DNA of 64,000 bases, from contig NZ_AUMT01000008.1 in NCBI RefSeq assembly GCF_000430825.1, positions 124,001 through 188,000 of the forward strand, given 5' to 3'. A program made the position numbers and the translations under genes. Positions 53,130 to 62,264 of this stretch are shown here, one piece after another (within the stretch, counting starts at the first letter, position 1; each line of letters begins with the position of its first letter). This DNA comes from Chryseobacterium daeguense DSM 19388. GTDB lineage: Bacteria > Bacteroidota > Bacteroidia > Flavobacteriales > Weeksellaceae. The notes under the pieces are model-generated. The model worked only from the letters and a program-made list of their open reading frames with translations. It did not search any database and was not told the origin of the DNA.

Positions 53130-53702
53130 TTATTTTGGAAATCTCATTTTATAATTAATGCTTACATCACCCTGAGTAATTTTCGTCAGTTTTCCCTTTA
53201 CCAGCTTCTTTTTTAGAGCGCTTAAATGGTCTGTGAACAAAATTCCTTCAATATGATCATATTCATGCTGAATTACGCGGGCTCTAATATCGGAAAAAGT
53301 TTCTGTATGTTTCACAAAATTTTCGTCATAATATTCAATTAAGATCGTTCCTTTTCTCTTTACATCTTCTCTTACATCCGGAATAGAAAGGCATCCCTCA
53401 TTGAATTTCCATTCTTCACCCGACTCTTCAAGAATTTTAGCATTAATGAATACTTTTTTGAATTCTGCCAGCTCATCCTTGATATCTTCATAATCCTCAT
53501 CTTCCGCCAGAGGGCTCACATCAATCACAAACAGACGGATATCCAGCCCGATTTGCGGTGCTGCCAATCCTATGCCATTTGCACTGTACATGGTATCAAA
53601 CATACTTCCTATCAGCTCCTGCAGGTTAGGATAATCTTTATCAATATCCTTTCCTACTTTTCTTAAAACTGGGTCACCAAAGGCTCTTATCGGTAAAATC
53701 AT
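53130..53702 (-). CDS. def: Peptide deformylase
   Basis: Removes the N-formyl group from new proteins. All three motifs are present: G43-IGLAAPQIG, EGC104LSIP and QH146-E-Y-D-H150, giving the metal ligands Cys104, His146 and His150 and the catalytic Glu147. 190 residues. It overlaps the end of ruvX by 4 bases, so the two are translationally coupled. Confidence 0.97.
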   Translation of the reverse strand: MILPIRAFGDPVLRKVGKDIDKDYPNLQELIGSMFDTMYSANGIGLAAPQIGLDIRLFVIDVSPLAEDEDYEDIKDELAEFKKVFINAKILEESGEEWKFNEGCLSIPDVREDVKRKGTILIEYYDENFVKHTETFSDIRARVIQHEYDHIEGILFTDHLSALKKKLVKGKLTKITQGDVSINYKMRFPK

Positions 53703-54115
53703 CTTGTTCTTTGTTCTAAAAAATTCTGCAATATGATGGTTGCGCTTACTTTATCTATTAATCCTTTTTCCTGTCTCTGTTTTTTGCTTTTTCCGCTTTG
53801 TGATATAAAAAACGAAGCCATTTTTGATGTAAATCTTTCATCGAAACGGTTTACTTTAATATCCGGGAACTCTTTTTCAAAAGTTTCTATGAACTTTAAA
53901 ATATCATTTTCCACTTCGGAAGCATTCCCTTTTAAATCCACAGGAAGCCCGATCACCACTTCATCTACCTTGTTTTCCGTGAAATATTTTTTAAGAAAAC
54001 TCACCAGTAAAGCAGTCTGAACGGTATCCAATCCGCTCGCAATAATCTGCATATCATCCGTTGCAGCAATGCCACAACGCGCCTTTCCATAGTCTATTGC
54101 GAGTATCTGTCCCAT
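53699..54115 (-). CDS. ruvX: Putative pre-16S rRNA nuclease/Holliday junction resolvase
   Basis: A 138-residue YqgF/RuvX protein with an RNase H-like fold. The first acidic residue is in ILAIDYGKARCGIA (D8), a second is in VVIGLPVDLKG, and RFDERFTSKMA and the final KVSATIILQNFLE fit the family. Its role is in processing the 5' end of 16S rRNA or in recombination. It overlaps def. Confidence 0.95.
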   Translation of the reverse strand: MGQILAIDYGKARCGIAATDDMQIIASGLDTVQTALLVSFLKKYFTENKVDEVVIGLPVDLKGNASEVENDILKFIETFEKEFPDIKVNRFDERFTSKMASFFISQSGKSKKQRQEKGLIDKVSATIILQNFLEQRTR

Positions 54116-54229
54116 AAGTCTGCAAATTTAGTAAATTTTAATGATTTTATTTCATACACAGTTTTTTTTATAAATCATGTTTTTTTACGTTATTTTTTTT
54201 ATAATTTTATTTTTCCAAAAAGCGATAAT

Positions 54230-54706
54230 ATGAAGAAACTCATCCTTGTAAGACATGCGAAAAGCGACTGGCCGGAAGAAACGGACGACTTTGACAGACC
54301 ATTGGCAGACAAAGGGTTAAAAGAAGCCCTGCACATGTCTCGGTTTATGAAAGACAATAAGATATCGATTGATTATTTTGTATCAAGCCCCGCGGTTCGT
54401 GCGCTGAATACGTGTAAAATTTTCAACCAGTCTTACAATATCAACATTACAACGGATGAGAAACTTTACAATCCCTCAGAAAGCAATTTTGAGTCGGTAA
54501 TTTATGATCTGGATGATAATCTTGAATCGGTTGCCTTTTTTTCACACAATAATGGGATTTCAAATTTTGCGAATTCTATTTCTGAAGATATCTTCCATTT
54601 CCCCACATGTGGTGTTGCCGGTTTTGAGATAGACTGCCAATCGTGGTCTGAATTTGACGGCGCCCAAAAGAAATTGCTTTTTTTCTATGACCCCGGGAAA
54701 ATATAG
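54230..54706 (+). CDS. sixA: SixA-type phosphohistidine phosphatase
   Basis: A 158-residue histidine phosphatase. The catalytic RHA motif lies at residues 8-10 (LVRHAKSDWPE), and the second histidine lies in FFSHNNGIS. SixA removes phosphate from histidine phosphotransfer domains, but many family members have other, unknown substrates. It is transcribed alone, divergently from ruvX/def. A repeat-rich region follows its stop. Confidence 0.88.
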   Translation: MKKLILVRHAKSDWPEETDDFDRPLADKGLKEALHMSRFMKDNKISIDYFVSSPAVRALNTCKIFNQSYNINITTDEKLYNPSESNFESVIYDLDDNLESVAFFSHNNGISNFANSISEDIFHFPTCGVAGFEIDCQSWSEFDGAQKKLLFFYDPGKI

Positions 54707-54721
54707 TCACTCGCGCAAATT

Positions 54722-54760
54722 CCCCTCCTTTGGAGGGGTGGCGAAAATTCAAAGAATTTT
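54722..54760. repeat. Double-hairpin intergenic repeat
   Basis: Two adjacent perfect stem-loops: CCCCTCC-TTT-GGAGGGG and AAAATTC-AAA-GAATTTT. They lack a T-run and look like a dispersed REP-type element rather than a terminator. Confidence 0.5.
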
Positions 54761-54845
54761 TGTCGGAGTGGTTTTAAAGTGAATTGTGAATGGTCAATTG
54801 TGAATTTTAATAGCATAAGTTTTGGCTAAAGCCAGCGCTACACAC

Positions 54846-54870
54846 AAAAAAAGACGGGCTAAAGCCCGTC
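54846..54870 (-). terminator. Terminator downstream of the broken serine hydrolase gene
   Basis: GACGGGCT-AA-AGCCCGTC, followed on the minus strand by a run of seven T. It lies 35 bases after the reconstructed stop codon. Confidence 0.75.
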
Positions 54871-54904
54871 CCTATTGATATAATTGAATATCATTTATTT
54901 TTCG

Positions 54905-56478
54905 TTATTTCCTTCTCAGATCCAGCTCATCAAAATCAAAACTGAAATCGGTAATTTCTGAAATCGGTTTCAATTTTGCGGACTGTGCTTTTCCTGTTTC
55001 ATCATAATCAAAAATAATGTAGGCATCGGCATCATAGCTTCTGTCGTCCCATTTGATAATGAAAGAATTATTTGAAAAAGGCAATAATTCGCCTTTTAAT
55101 CTTGGAGAATTTTTGCAGGAAACTCTATATATATATTTCCCTGTTTGGCAATTTCTACGTCACCAAACCACTTATCATTGTAAATTCCGACAAACTGCTC
55201 AGGTTTCGGCTGAAGGTTTTTCTCTTTTTTAAATGCATCAGATTTTGCGAAAGCTTCTTTCTTTTGCTTATCAAACCCTTCCTCCATTTTTTTCATTCTG
55301 TCGCCGTATGTTTTCAGCCAGTTTCTGTCTGCAATACCTAATTAAGAATCTTTAACGGTATTTGTAATCGTGTTGAAGGCGGCTCCTGACTGTTGGTTTG
55401 TCAAAACAACAATTCCAAGCTTCATATCAGGAATCAAAGTGAACTGCGTTACCGTCCCGATCAATCCGCCTGTATGCTGAATTTGCTTATGGCCTTTAAC
55501 ATCACTCAGAAACCATCCCAGCCCATAGCCATAGAAACCCGTATCATAAGGGCTTTTCGGAGCGGTACCTGCCGGAATCTGCAAGCTCCAAAGCTGCTGT
55601 ACATTTTTATCTGAAACTAATTTTTTGCCGTCCTTTGTTGTAAAATTATTCAGTAAGCATTCTGCCCAAAGCGTCATGTCTTTAATATTGCTCATGATTC
55701 CTCCGGCTGCATTGGCCGTTTCATTCCAGTCGTGGGGAACAGCAATTGCTTTCCCATCCACTGGTGCGTGCGCATCAATTTTGTTGGCAACCGCTTTCGC
55801 TCTGTTGTAGCTCCCGAAGCTTGAATTCATACCGACAGGCTTCATGATTCTCTGTTCGATAAAATCTGCCCAGCTCAACCCGGAAACTCTGTGAATCACC
55901 TCACCGGCAACGATAAACATGATGTTATTATAATCTAAAGTCGTTCTGAAAGGGTTTTCCGGTTTTAAATATCTTACATTGTGAACAATATCATTCACGG
56001 TGAGGCTTCCGCCTTCCGGAAAGAACATCAGGTCTCCCTGGCCAAGCCCTAATCCGGCTCTGTGAGTCACCAAATCTTTAATTGTTACGTTTTGAGAAAC
56101 ATACGGATCGTACATTTGAAATTCGGGGATATATTTTGAAACTTTATCGTCCCAGTTCAGCTTACCTTCATCGGCCAGAATCGCAAGGGCAGTACAGGTA
56201 AAACCTTTGGAATTAGAGGCTATTCCTACCAATGTCTGATCATCCATCGGCTGCTTTGTCGTTAAAGAACGTACTCCAAAACCTTTTGAGTAAATAACCT
56301 TTCCATCTTTGATGACACCCACGGACATGCCCGGAACATCGAAAGTTTTTAATGTATTCTGGATTAATTCATCCATTTTCTTCTCCTCCACCTGCGCATT
56401 GAAAATCCCAACAGCCAAAAGAAGAAGGAAAAAAGAAAGTTTCTGCTTCATTTTTTTAATTTTTTCAAAGTTAATCAA
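54905..56478 (-). pseudogene. Serine hydrolase (beta-lactamase family) with DUF3471 domain, disrupted
   Basis: The first 378 codons encode a signal peptide (LLLLAVGIFNAQ) and a class C beta-lactamase-like domain with the catalytic S-x-x-K in ASNSKGF, then YNN and HTGG. The frame then meets TAA after VKDS, where relatives have a residue such as Tyr before LGI. The same frame goes on as LGIADRNWLKTYGDRMKKM to KILQD. There a run of five A (probably six originally) shifts the reading to the next frame, which continues SPRLKGELLPFSNN to FDFDELDLRRK. This is the typical DUF3471-type C terminus. Two independent lesions make a functional full-length product unlikely, although the catalytic domain could still be made. 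Confidence 0.82.
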
Positions 56479-56494
56479 TTCGGGTTTTATTAGT

Positions 56495-56502
56495 TAAATT
56501 TG
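56495..56502 (+). promoter_or_regulatory. -7 box of the phosphodiesterase gene
   Basis: TAAATTTG, a full match to TAnnTTTG, about 37 bases before the ATG at 56532. It overlaps a GTG that could be read as an earlier start, which argues against that start. Confidence 0.5.
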
Positions 56503-56531
56503 TGATGTCAAAAAAACAGTTATATATATTC

Positions 56532-57029
56532 ATGACAAAAATCCTTCTGCTTTCCGATTCTCATTCCTACATAGACGACCGTATTCTAGAATATGCCCAA
56601 CAGGCTGATGAAATCTGGCATGGCGGAGATTTTGGGAGTATGGACGTGATTGAACAGCTTGAAAAAATCAAACCATTAAAAGGCGTTTACGGAAATATTG
56701 ACAACGCAAAAATCCGTTCGGAATTTCCGGAAGTGAGTCGTTTTATGTGTGAAAATGTGGAAGTTTTGATGATTCATATTGGCGGTTATCCCGGAAAATA
56801 TACTCCTTTAGCCCAAAAAGAAATCTCGGAGAAAGCTCCAAACCTTTTTATTTCCGGGCATTCACACATTTTGAAAGCGATGTTTGACAGTAAAAATAAT
56901 CTGCTCCATCTGAATCCCGGTGCGTGTGGAAAACAGGGATGGCATAAAGTGAGGACGATGATGCGGTTTGTGATTGATGGTTCGGAGATTAAGGATTTAG
57001 AAATTATTGAGCTGGGCCCTAAATTTTAA
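56532..57029 (+). CDS. YfcE/MJ0936-type phosphodiesterase
   Basis: A 165-residue calcineurin-like phosphoesterase. The metal motifs are LLLSDSHS (D-x-H), HGGDFGS (GD), YGNIDN (GN), MIHIGGYP and ISGHSH (GHxH). This group hydrolyses small phosphodiesters in vitro; its natural substrate is not known. I start at the ATG of MTKILLLSDSH, as the extra residues from an upstream GTG fall outside the conserved domain. It precedes the Smr-domain gene. Confidence 0.88.
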   Translation: MTKILLLSDSHSYIDDRILEYAQQADEIWHGGDFGSMDVIEQLEKIKPLKGVYGNIDNAKIRSEFPEVSRFMCENVEVLMIHIGGYPGKYTPLAQKEISEKAPNLFISGHSHILKAMFDSKNNLLHLNPGACGKQGWHKVRTMMRFVIDGSEIKDLEIIELGPKF

Positions 57030-57080
57030 TCATTAAAAAAGTTGAGGAAAAGGATTGCTTCGGTCCTCGCAATGACAAAT

Positions 57081-57575
57081 ATGAAAATAGGCGATAAAGT
57101 TTCTGTGGTAGATGAAGATTTGAGCGGAGTGGTGACTTCGGTCAACGGAAATATCGTCGTTTTTAAAGACAATTACGGCTTTACCTATCAATACCCGAAA
57201 GAGAAACTTGTTCCAAAAAATTCTGATTTATACGAAAACATTAAAGTTGTAAAAAAAGCGGAGCCCAAGAAAAACATTTCCAAAAAACACCAGAAAAATG
57301 CATTGGTTCTTGATCTGCATTTTCACAATTTGGTTAAAAATCCTAATGATTATGACAGTTTTGAGCGGCTTTTCATACAAAAAGAAAAATTATTGAATAC
57401 ACTTGAATTTTGCCGTAAAAATCATTTGAAAAGACTTGAAATTGTTCACGGAATCGGTGATGGTATACTTCAGAGAATGGTTTTTGATGTTCTGGAAAGC
57501 CAGGCCGGCCTCGATTTTTATAATAAGGAAATACTTCATCATCAATCGGGTGCGGTAATGGTAGAATTTCACTAA
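57081..57575 (+). CDS. Smr-domain protein
   Basis: A 164-residue protein that starts MKIGDKVSVVDEDLSGVVTSV, an SH3-like N-terminal part as in DUF2027 proteins. From about residue 75 it has an Smr domain, with the usual LDLHFHN for the D-L-H motif, then EIVHGIGDGILQ for the H-G-x-G motif and a final GAVMVEF strand. Smr domains are nucleases or nucleic-acid binders, for example in MutS2. I choose this ATG over an upstream TTG. The neighbour upstream is 50 bases away on the same strand. Confidence 0.87.
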   Translation: MKIGDKVSVVDEDLSGVVTSVNGNIVVFKDNYGFTYQYPKEKLVPKNSDLYENIKVVKKAEPKKNISKKHQKNALVLDLHFHNLVKNPNDYDSFERLFIQKEKLLNTLEFCRKNHLKRLEIVHGIGDGILQRMVFDVLESQAGLDFYNKEILHHQSGAVMVEFH

Positions 57576-57580
57576 ATTTG
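57573..57580 (+). promoter_or_regulatory. -7 box of the DUF3822 gene
   Basis: TAAATTTG overlaps the stop codon of the Smr gene. The predicted start is only about 7 bases before the next ATG, giving a very short leader. Confidence 0.5.
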
Positions 57581-57593
57581 CAGGAATTGAAAT

Positions 57594-58310
57594 ATGAACG
57601 TACTTAATTTACTTTTTACCAAAGACGGATTAACCTACCAGATTGCTAAGAATAAAAGCATTGTGGAAGAGAAATCTTATTTCGTGGACGAAGAATCGCC
57701 GGAGAATTTTATCGCGGATCAGCTGGATGAAGTTTTGATCAGGCAAAGATTTGATGAAATTCAGGTAATCTCTGCACTGAATCATTTTACCCTGATGCCT
57801 GAAGGATTTTCGCAGCATGAGACAGGATTTGATTTAATTGCTTACAATGCCCCTGTAGACAAGGAAAAGGAAGAATTGATGCTTTCCATCAATGAAAAAT
57901 TTAAAGTTCAGTTTTATTATACTTTCCCAAAGAATTTTTACAAGAAAATTAAAGAGCTGGCATTGCCTGTCAATTTTAATTTTTCCGGTGAAAAGTTTTT
58001 AAATTCAATTAATAATAAAAATAACAAGGAAATTCACATTAATCTTTATCATAATCAATGTGAGTTTTTCGCTATAGACAACAAAAAAGTTATTTTATAC
58101 AATAATCTGGATGTAAATTCTGAGGTTGATTTTCTTTATTTCGTGATGTTTACTTTAAGCAAAATAGGTTTTGGAATTAATGAAACCAATTTCTACGCTT
58201 ATGGTGAAACCACTGAAAATGAAACCTTTATTTCGGAATTACAGAAGTTCGTAAAGAACCTGAAAATTATATATGATAATATTCCTAATAAAAACTTTAT
58301 ACTTAATTAA
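57594..58310 (+). CDS. DUF3822-family protein
   Basis: A 238-residue protein of a Bacteroidota family with an actin/ASKHA-like fold. It starts MNVLNLLFTKDGLTYQIAKN, has the VISALNHFTLMPEGF strand-turn, and ends with FYAYGETTENETFISELQKFVKNL. The family often lies next to rsmD in flavobacteria, as here (81 bases upstream of it). The function is unknown; the pairing suggests only genomic conservation. Confidence 0.87.
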   Translation: MNVLNLLFTKDGLTYQIAKNKSIVEEKSYFVDEESPENFIADQLDEVLIRQRFDEIQVISALNHFTLMPEGFSQHETGFDLIAYNAPVDKEKEELMLSINEKFKVQFYYTFPKNFYKKIKELALPVNFNFSGEKFLNSINNKNNKEIHINLYHNQCEFFAIDNKKVILYNNLDVNSEVDFLYFVMFTLSKIGFGINETNFYAYGETTENETFISELQKFVKNLKIIYDNIPNKNFILN

Positions 58311-58391
58311 GGTATAAGGAATTAGCAATTAGGGCTTAGTTTGACAAAAAACCTTAATTTCCTAAATCCCAAATCCTAAATCCTAAAAAAC

Positions 58392-58970
58392 ATGTTCAGA
58401 ATAATCTCAGGCAGATGGAAAGCCAAGAAAATAGCCGCTCCCAGAAATTTTGATGTAAGACCTACAACGGATTTTGCGAAGGAAGCTTTGTTCAGTATTC
58501 TTGAGAACAAATATGATATGCAGTCAATTTCTGTGCTGGATCTTTTTGCCGGAATTGGTTCCATCACACTGGAATTTGCCTCAAGAGGATGTCAGGACGT
58601 AACTTCCGTGGAAATGAACCCTAAACATACGGCTTTTATCAATTCTACAGCTGCAGAACTTGATATGGCCCTGCAGGTGAATGTTCAGCGGGGAGATGTT
58701 TTCGACTGGCTGAAAAAATTCAGAAACAAAAAATCTTTTGAACTAGTATTTTCTGATGCGCCTTTCGAAATGGAAGAAAAAAAATACTACGAAATAATTT
58801 CTTTGGTTTTAAATAATAAATACCTGAAACCAAACGGAATCTTAGTCATAGAGCACCAGAGCCGTATGAAATTTGACCATCCGAATCTGACTGATACCAG
58901 AAAATACGGAAATGTAAGCTTCAGCTTTTTTGAGCCAAATAAAGAAGATAATACTGATATTTCAGAATAA
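58392..58970 (+). CDS. rsmD: 16S rRNA (guanine-N2)-methyltransferase
   Basis: Methylates G966 of 16S rRNA. The 192 residues begin MFRIISGRWKAKKI, followed by VRPTTDFAKEALFSIL, the SAM loop LDLFAGIGSITLE and the catalytic tetrad-like DAPF at 122-125 (usually DPPY/F, so the first proline is changed to alanine). It ends directly against the 3' end of the convergent, decayed HxlR gene. Confidence 0.94.
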   Translation: MFRIISGRWKAKKIAAPRNFDVRPTTDFAKEALFSILENKYDMQSISVLDLFAGIGSITLEFASRGCQDVTSVEMNPKHTAFINSTAAELDMALQVNVQRGDVFDWLKKFRNKKSFELVFSDAPFEMEEKKYYEIISLVLNNKYLKPNGILVIEHQSRMKFDHPNLTDTRKYGNVSFSFFEPNKEDNTDISE

Positions 58971-59334
58971 TCAGGATAAACCTTTTGGAAATTCTTTACC
59001 AGTATGATGGCTTATAACCTCTACTTTGTATGAGTTTTGCACTGCTTCTTCGCTCCATTTTGCTATTTCTTTCAATACAGGAATTAATGTTTTTCCAAAT
59101 TCCGTTAATGAATATTCTACCATTAATGGCGGCTTTTCCGTGTAAACTTTTCTGTTGTTTTAGCTGAAGACTTAAAGTTCTTTCTGTAATTGTAGGAATC
59201 AGTTTCCTTAATTCATTATATCTTTTAGCATCATCGACAAGATGATATAAGATCACAGATTTCCACTTTCCCCCGATAAACCGCATGGTTACGGTAGTAC
59301 AGCACGGGTAATTTTTATTGTCTATTGTATACAT
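58971..59334 (-). pseudogene. HxlR-family transcriptional regulator, frameshifted by an internal deletion
   Basis: The first 60 codons encode a normal HxlR start: CCTTVTMRFIGGKWKSVILYHL and RYNELRKLIPTITERTLSLQLKQ. Directly after this, the frame changes. A different frame resumes as VYTEKPPLMVEYSLTEFG, then LIPVLKEIAKWSEEAV and HHTGKEFPKGLS with a stop. Family members have about 10 residues (LEEDGxVxRx-like) between LKQ and VY, but only 7 bases remain, so about 23 bases were lost, including the wing region. The remaining open frame gives a missense tail. It lies divergent from the nitroreductase gene it would be expected to regulate. Confidence 0.85.
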
Positions 59335-59359
59335 CTCTTACTATCTTTTTAGACCGTTA

Positions 59360-59390
59360 TTGCAAAGTTAATAAACTTACATTAGTTTTG
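59360..59390 (+). promoter_or_regulatory. Promoter of the nitroreductase gene
   Basis: TTG, a 20-bp spacer, then TAGTTTTG, a full match to TAnnTTTG. The predicted start lies about 20 bases before the ATG. It sits in the divergent region shared with the broken HxlR gene. Confidence 0.6.
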
Positions 59391-59417
59391 CAACTATAAA
59401 AAATATAGTATAAAATT

Positions 59418-60017
59418 ATGAACTTTTTAGACAAAATGAAATCGAGATATAGTGTTAAAAAGTATAATCCTCAGGGTAGTGTAAGCGAAGAACAAATACA
59501 GGAACTTAAAGAAATCTTACACCTAAGCCCATCTTCTATTAACAGCCAGCCATGGAACTTTGTATTCGTTAGTAATCCTGAAGTTAAACAGCAGCTGGCC
59601 GATGCTTCCTATTTTAACAAAGAGAAAGTATTGGAGAGCAGCCAGCTTATTGTATTTCAAACCCTGAAAAATCCCGCAGATTTTGAAAAACAAATAGAAG
59701 AAAATCTGCCTGAAGGATCAATTAATTATTATAAAACTTTTGTAAAACCAAAAGGTGAAGCTGAAATTAAATCCTGGCTAAAACATCAGGTTTATCTTTC
59801 TCTTGGGGTTTTCCTTTCTGCCTGTGCAGCCATGGAGATCGATTCTACGCCAATGGAAGGAATTGAAACAGAGAAATATGATGCTATTTTAAATAATGAA
59901 AAATATGAAAGCCTTTTTGCTGTAGTAATCGGTAAAAAGTCGGATGACGATAAAAACCAGCCGATTCACACTCCGAAAAAGAGATTGGAAAATAAGAAAG
60001 TGATCTTGGAAATATAA
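59418..60017 (+). CDS. NAD(P)H-dependent nitroreductase-family oxidoreductase
   Basis: A 199-residue flavoprotein of the nitroreductase family. It shows RYSVKKYNP near the start (FMN phosphate contact), LSPSSINSQPWNFV (FMN contact) and GVFLSACAAMEIDSTPMEGIE, typical of NfsB/YdjA-like members. The physiological substrate is unknown; such enzymes reduce quinones or nitro compounds. An HxlR regulator is often divergent from these genes, and here the regulator is broken. Confidence 0.9.
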   Translation: MNFLDKMKSRYSVKKYNPQGSVSEEQIQELKEILHLSPSSINSQPWNFVFVSNPEVKQQLADASYFNKEKVLESSQLIVFQTLKNPADFEKQIEENLPEGSINYYKTFVKPKGEAEIKSWLKHQVYLSLGVFLSACAAMEIDSTPMEGIETEKYDAILNNEKYESLFAVVIGKKSDDDKNQPIHTPKKRLENKKVILEI

Positions 60018-60031
60018 AAAATATCCACGCA

Positions 60032-60116
60032 GTTTGTCATCCCATAGGGATCTAGGCACTAATCTTTTCATTATTTTTCTCTAATACTATGCTTAGATCC
60101 CTACGGGATGACAAAC
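60032..60116. repeat. Long hairpin repeat, 23-bp arms
   Basis: The arms, GTTTGTCATCCCATAGGGAT plus CTA and its complement, pair at 22 of 23 positions with one G-T, around a 39-base loop. There is no T-run. This looks like a dispersed palindromic element between the nitroreductase gene and murI. Confidence 0.65.
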
Positions 60117-60161
60117 CGAGCGATAGAGGAATTTATAAAAATCCAAATAACTTTTAATATC

Positions 60162-60195
60162 AATAAAAGCTGTTTCAAATAGAGACAGCTTTATT
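60162..60195 (-). terminator. Terminator of murI
   Basis: AAAGCTGT pairs with ACAGCTTT around an 11-nt loop. On the minus strand it is followed by TATTGATATT, a weak U-run. It lies just after the murI stop codon. Confidence 0.55.
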
Positions 60196-60197
60196 AT

Positions 60198-61028
60198 TTA
60201 TAATACTTTTAGTTCTAAGTCGATTGATTTCCCGAAGAATTTCTTTGATATTTTTTCAAAGTTTTTCGTTAAATCCGAAAGATAAAAATGATAATTCGGT
60301 TTTGGATTCTGATCATTCAGAAGATGGTATTTATCTAAAATAATTTTCAAATGATTCGCTACGATATTTGGGGAATCTATTACACGAACGCGATTTCCGT
60401 AATATTGCTTGATTTCGTCGATTAATAAAGGATAATGAGTACATCCTAAAATCAAGGTTTCAATGTTTTTTAATTTACTATTGCTCAAATAATTATAAAT
60501 AATAGCATGTGTAATCGGATGATTTTTGAAACCTTCTTCAATTGCCGGAACCAGTAGAGGCGTTGCCAGCTCATCCACTTTGATCCATTTATTATGCTTA
60601 CGGATACTTTTCTTGTATAAGCCAGAATTTACGGTTGCTTTTGTTGCAATCACTCCTACATTATTATGAATTTCATACGAAACTTTTTCTGCAACTGGAT
60701 TAATAACGTCAATTACAGGAACTTTCCCGGCCACCGACTGCATTACTTCGTTCAAAGCGTTTGCTGTAGCCGTATTGCATGCAATTACAATTGCCTTACA
60801 GTTTTGTTCAAGCAGAAAATTGGTGATTTTAGTAGAATATTCAATGATGGCTTCTTTAGATTTTTCGCCGTACGGAAGGTGTTTTGTGTCTCCAAAATAA
60901 ATTAAATCTTCATTAGGAAGAAGTCTTTTAATTTCTTTGGCTACCGTTAATCCTCCCACTCCACTATCAAAAATCCCGATAGGCTGTTTTGGTGAAAGAT
61001 GCGAATAATCTTGTTTCTTAGTTTTCAA
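60198..61028 (-). CDS. murI: Glutamate racemase
   Basis: Makes D-glutamate for peptidoglycan. The 276 residues show IGIFDSGVGGLTVA at the start (D21-S22), the first catalytic cysteine C84 in VIACNTATAN and the second C196 in LILGCTHYPLL, with the neighbouring histidine. It lies about 110 bases downstream of hemW on the same strand. Confidence 0.97.
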   Translation of the reverse strand: MKTKKQDYSHLSPKQPIGIFDSGVGGLTVAKEIKRLLPNEDLIYFGDTKHLPYGEKSKEAIIEYSTKITNFLLEQNCKAIVIACNTATANALNEVMQSVAGKVPVIDVINPVAEKVSYEIHNNVGVIATKATVNSGLYKKSIRKHNKWIKVDELATPLLVPAIEEGFKNHPITHAIIYNYLSNSKLKNIETLILGCTHYPLLIDEIKQYYGNRVRVIDSPNIVANHLKIILDKYHLLNDQNPKPNYHFYLSDLTKNFEKISKKFFGKSIDLELKVL

Positions 61029-61139
61029 AATTGAGCTGAAATTTTATACAAAAATAGTGAATTTGTTGGATGCTTGAAGCTGGGTGTTTGAAGTTTTTCC
61101 ACAAACCGGTCTTCCATCTTCCTGCCTCTGGCTTCCAGC

Positions 61140-62264
61140 TTATACCATAAACAAATCCGAAGCAATGCCATCCGCCATAAACCAATGCTTTTCGGGAATT
61201 TTTAAGTGATTTTCTTCAATAATTAAAACTTTTTCTTCTAATTTTGATTTAATTTCTCTTTGAAAATATTCCAGAATTTTATCATTAAATTTCTCTTTTA
61301 AACTTTCCAGATCTACCCCCCAAATGGTCCTTAACCCAATCATAATCATTTCATTGAACTGATCTTTTTGAGACAGAACTTCTTCTTCTTTGGCCAAAAG
61401 ATTGGAATTTAATTTTTTAATATATTGTTGATTATTAGCAACATTCCAGCTTCTTACATCAAAACCGTTGTAAGAATGTGCCGAAGGCCCGATTCCCAGG
61501 TATTCCTTATATTTCCAGTAAGAAGAATTGTGCCTTGAATAGAAACCAGGTTTCGCAAAATTGGAAACTTCATAGTGTTCAAATCCATGATCTTTCAAAA
61601 AATCCGATAAATAATAAAATTCTCTGTTTTGTTCCTCCTCCTTCGGGCTTATTATTTTTCCTTTTGCAATCCAGTTCTCCAGTGCAGTTTTCGGTTCCAC
61701 CGTTAAGGCATACGATGATATATGTGGAACTTCAAGAGTGATGGTCTTATTTAAATTTTCCTTCCAGATTTCAAGATTGGAAGTTGGTGAACCGTAAATT
61801 AAATCAATACTTAAATTTTCAAACCCGAAATCCTGTGCTCTCTTGATAGAATCTTCGGCTTCGTTTGCCGTATGTGCACGATTCATTAATTTTAAATCTT
61901 CCTCAAAAAAACTTTGGGTTCCGATAGACAATCTGTTGATTGGTGAATTTGATAATCCTTTTAAAAAGTTTTTATCCAAGTCATCCGGATTGGCTTCCAA
62001 GGTGATTTCAATGTCTCCATCGAAGCTGAAATATTTTAAGACCTCATCTATTAAAGACCTGATTTCATCAGCTGAAAGTATGGAGGGAGTTCCGCCACCG
62101 AAATAAAGCGTCTGTAAGCTTTTGTTTTGCAGCTCATCTTTTCGTAAAAAGATTTCCTTCTTCATGGCAGCAAGCACTTCATCTTTAAAGTTTAAAGAAG
62201 TTGAAAAATGAAAATTGCAATAGCTGCATTTCTGCTTACAAAACGGGATGTGAATATAGATCAT
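61140..62264 (-). CDS. hemW: Radical SAM haem chaperone HemW
   Basis: A 374-residue radical SAM enzyme. The cluster ligands are C9, C13 and C16 (PFCKQKCSYCNFHF), with YFGGGTPSIL and TLEANPDDL following as the SAM-binding parts. The C-terminal HemN-like domain has NREFYYLSDFLKDHGFEHYEVSNFA. HemW is a haem chaperone, not the coproporphyrinogen oxidase HemN. The porP terminator lies immediately before its ATG. Confidence 0.94.
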   Translation of the reverse strand: MIYIHIPFCKQKCSYCNFHFSTSLNFKDEVLAAMKKEIFLRKDELQNKSLQTLYFGGGTPSILSADEIRSLIDEVLKYFSFDGDIEITLEANPDDLDKNFLKGLSNSPINRLSIGTQSFFEEDLKLMNRAHTANEAEDSIKRAQDFGFENLSIDLIYGSPTSNLEIWKENLNKTITLEVPHISSYALTVEPKTALENWIAKGKIISPKEEEQNREFYYLSDFLKDHGFEHYEVSNFAKPGFYSRHNSSYWKYKEYLGIGPSAHSYNGFDVRSWNVANNQQYIKKLNSNLLAKEEEVLSQKDQFNEMIMIGLRTIWGVDLESLKEKFNDKILEYFQREIKSKLEEKVLIIEENHLKIPEKHWFMADGIASDLFMV

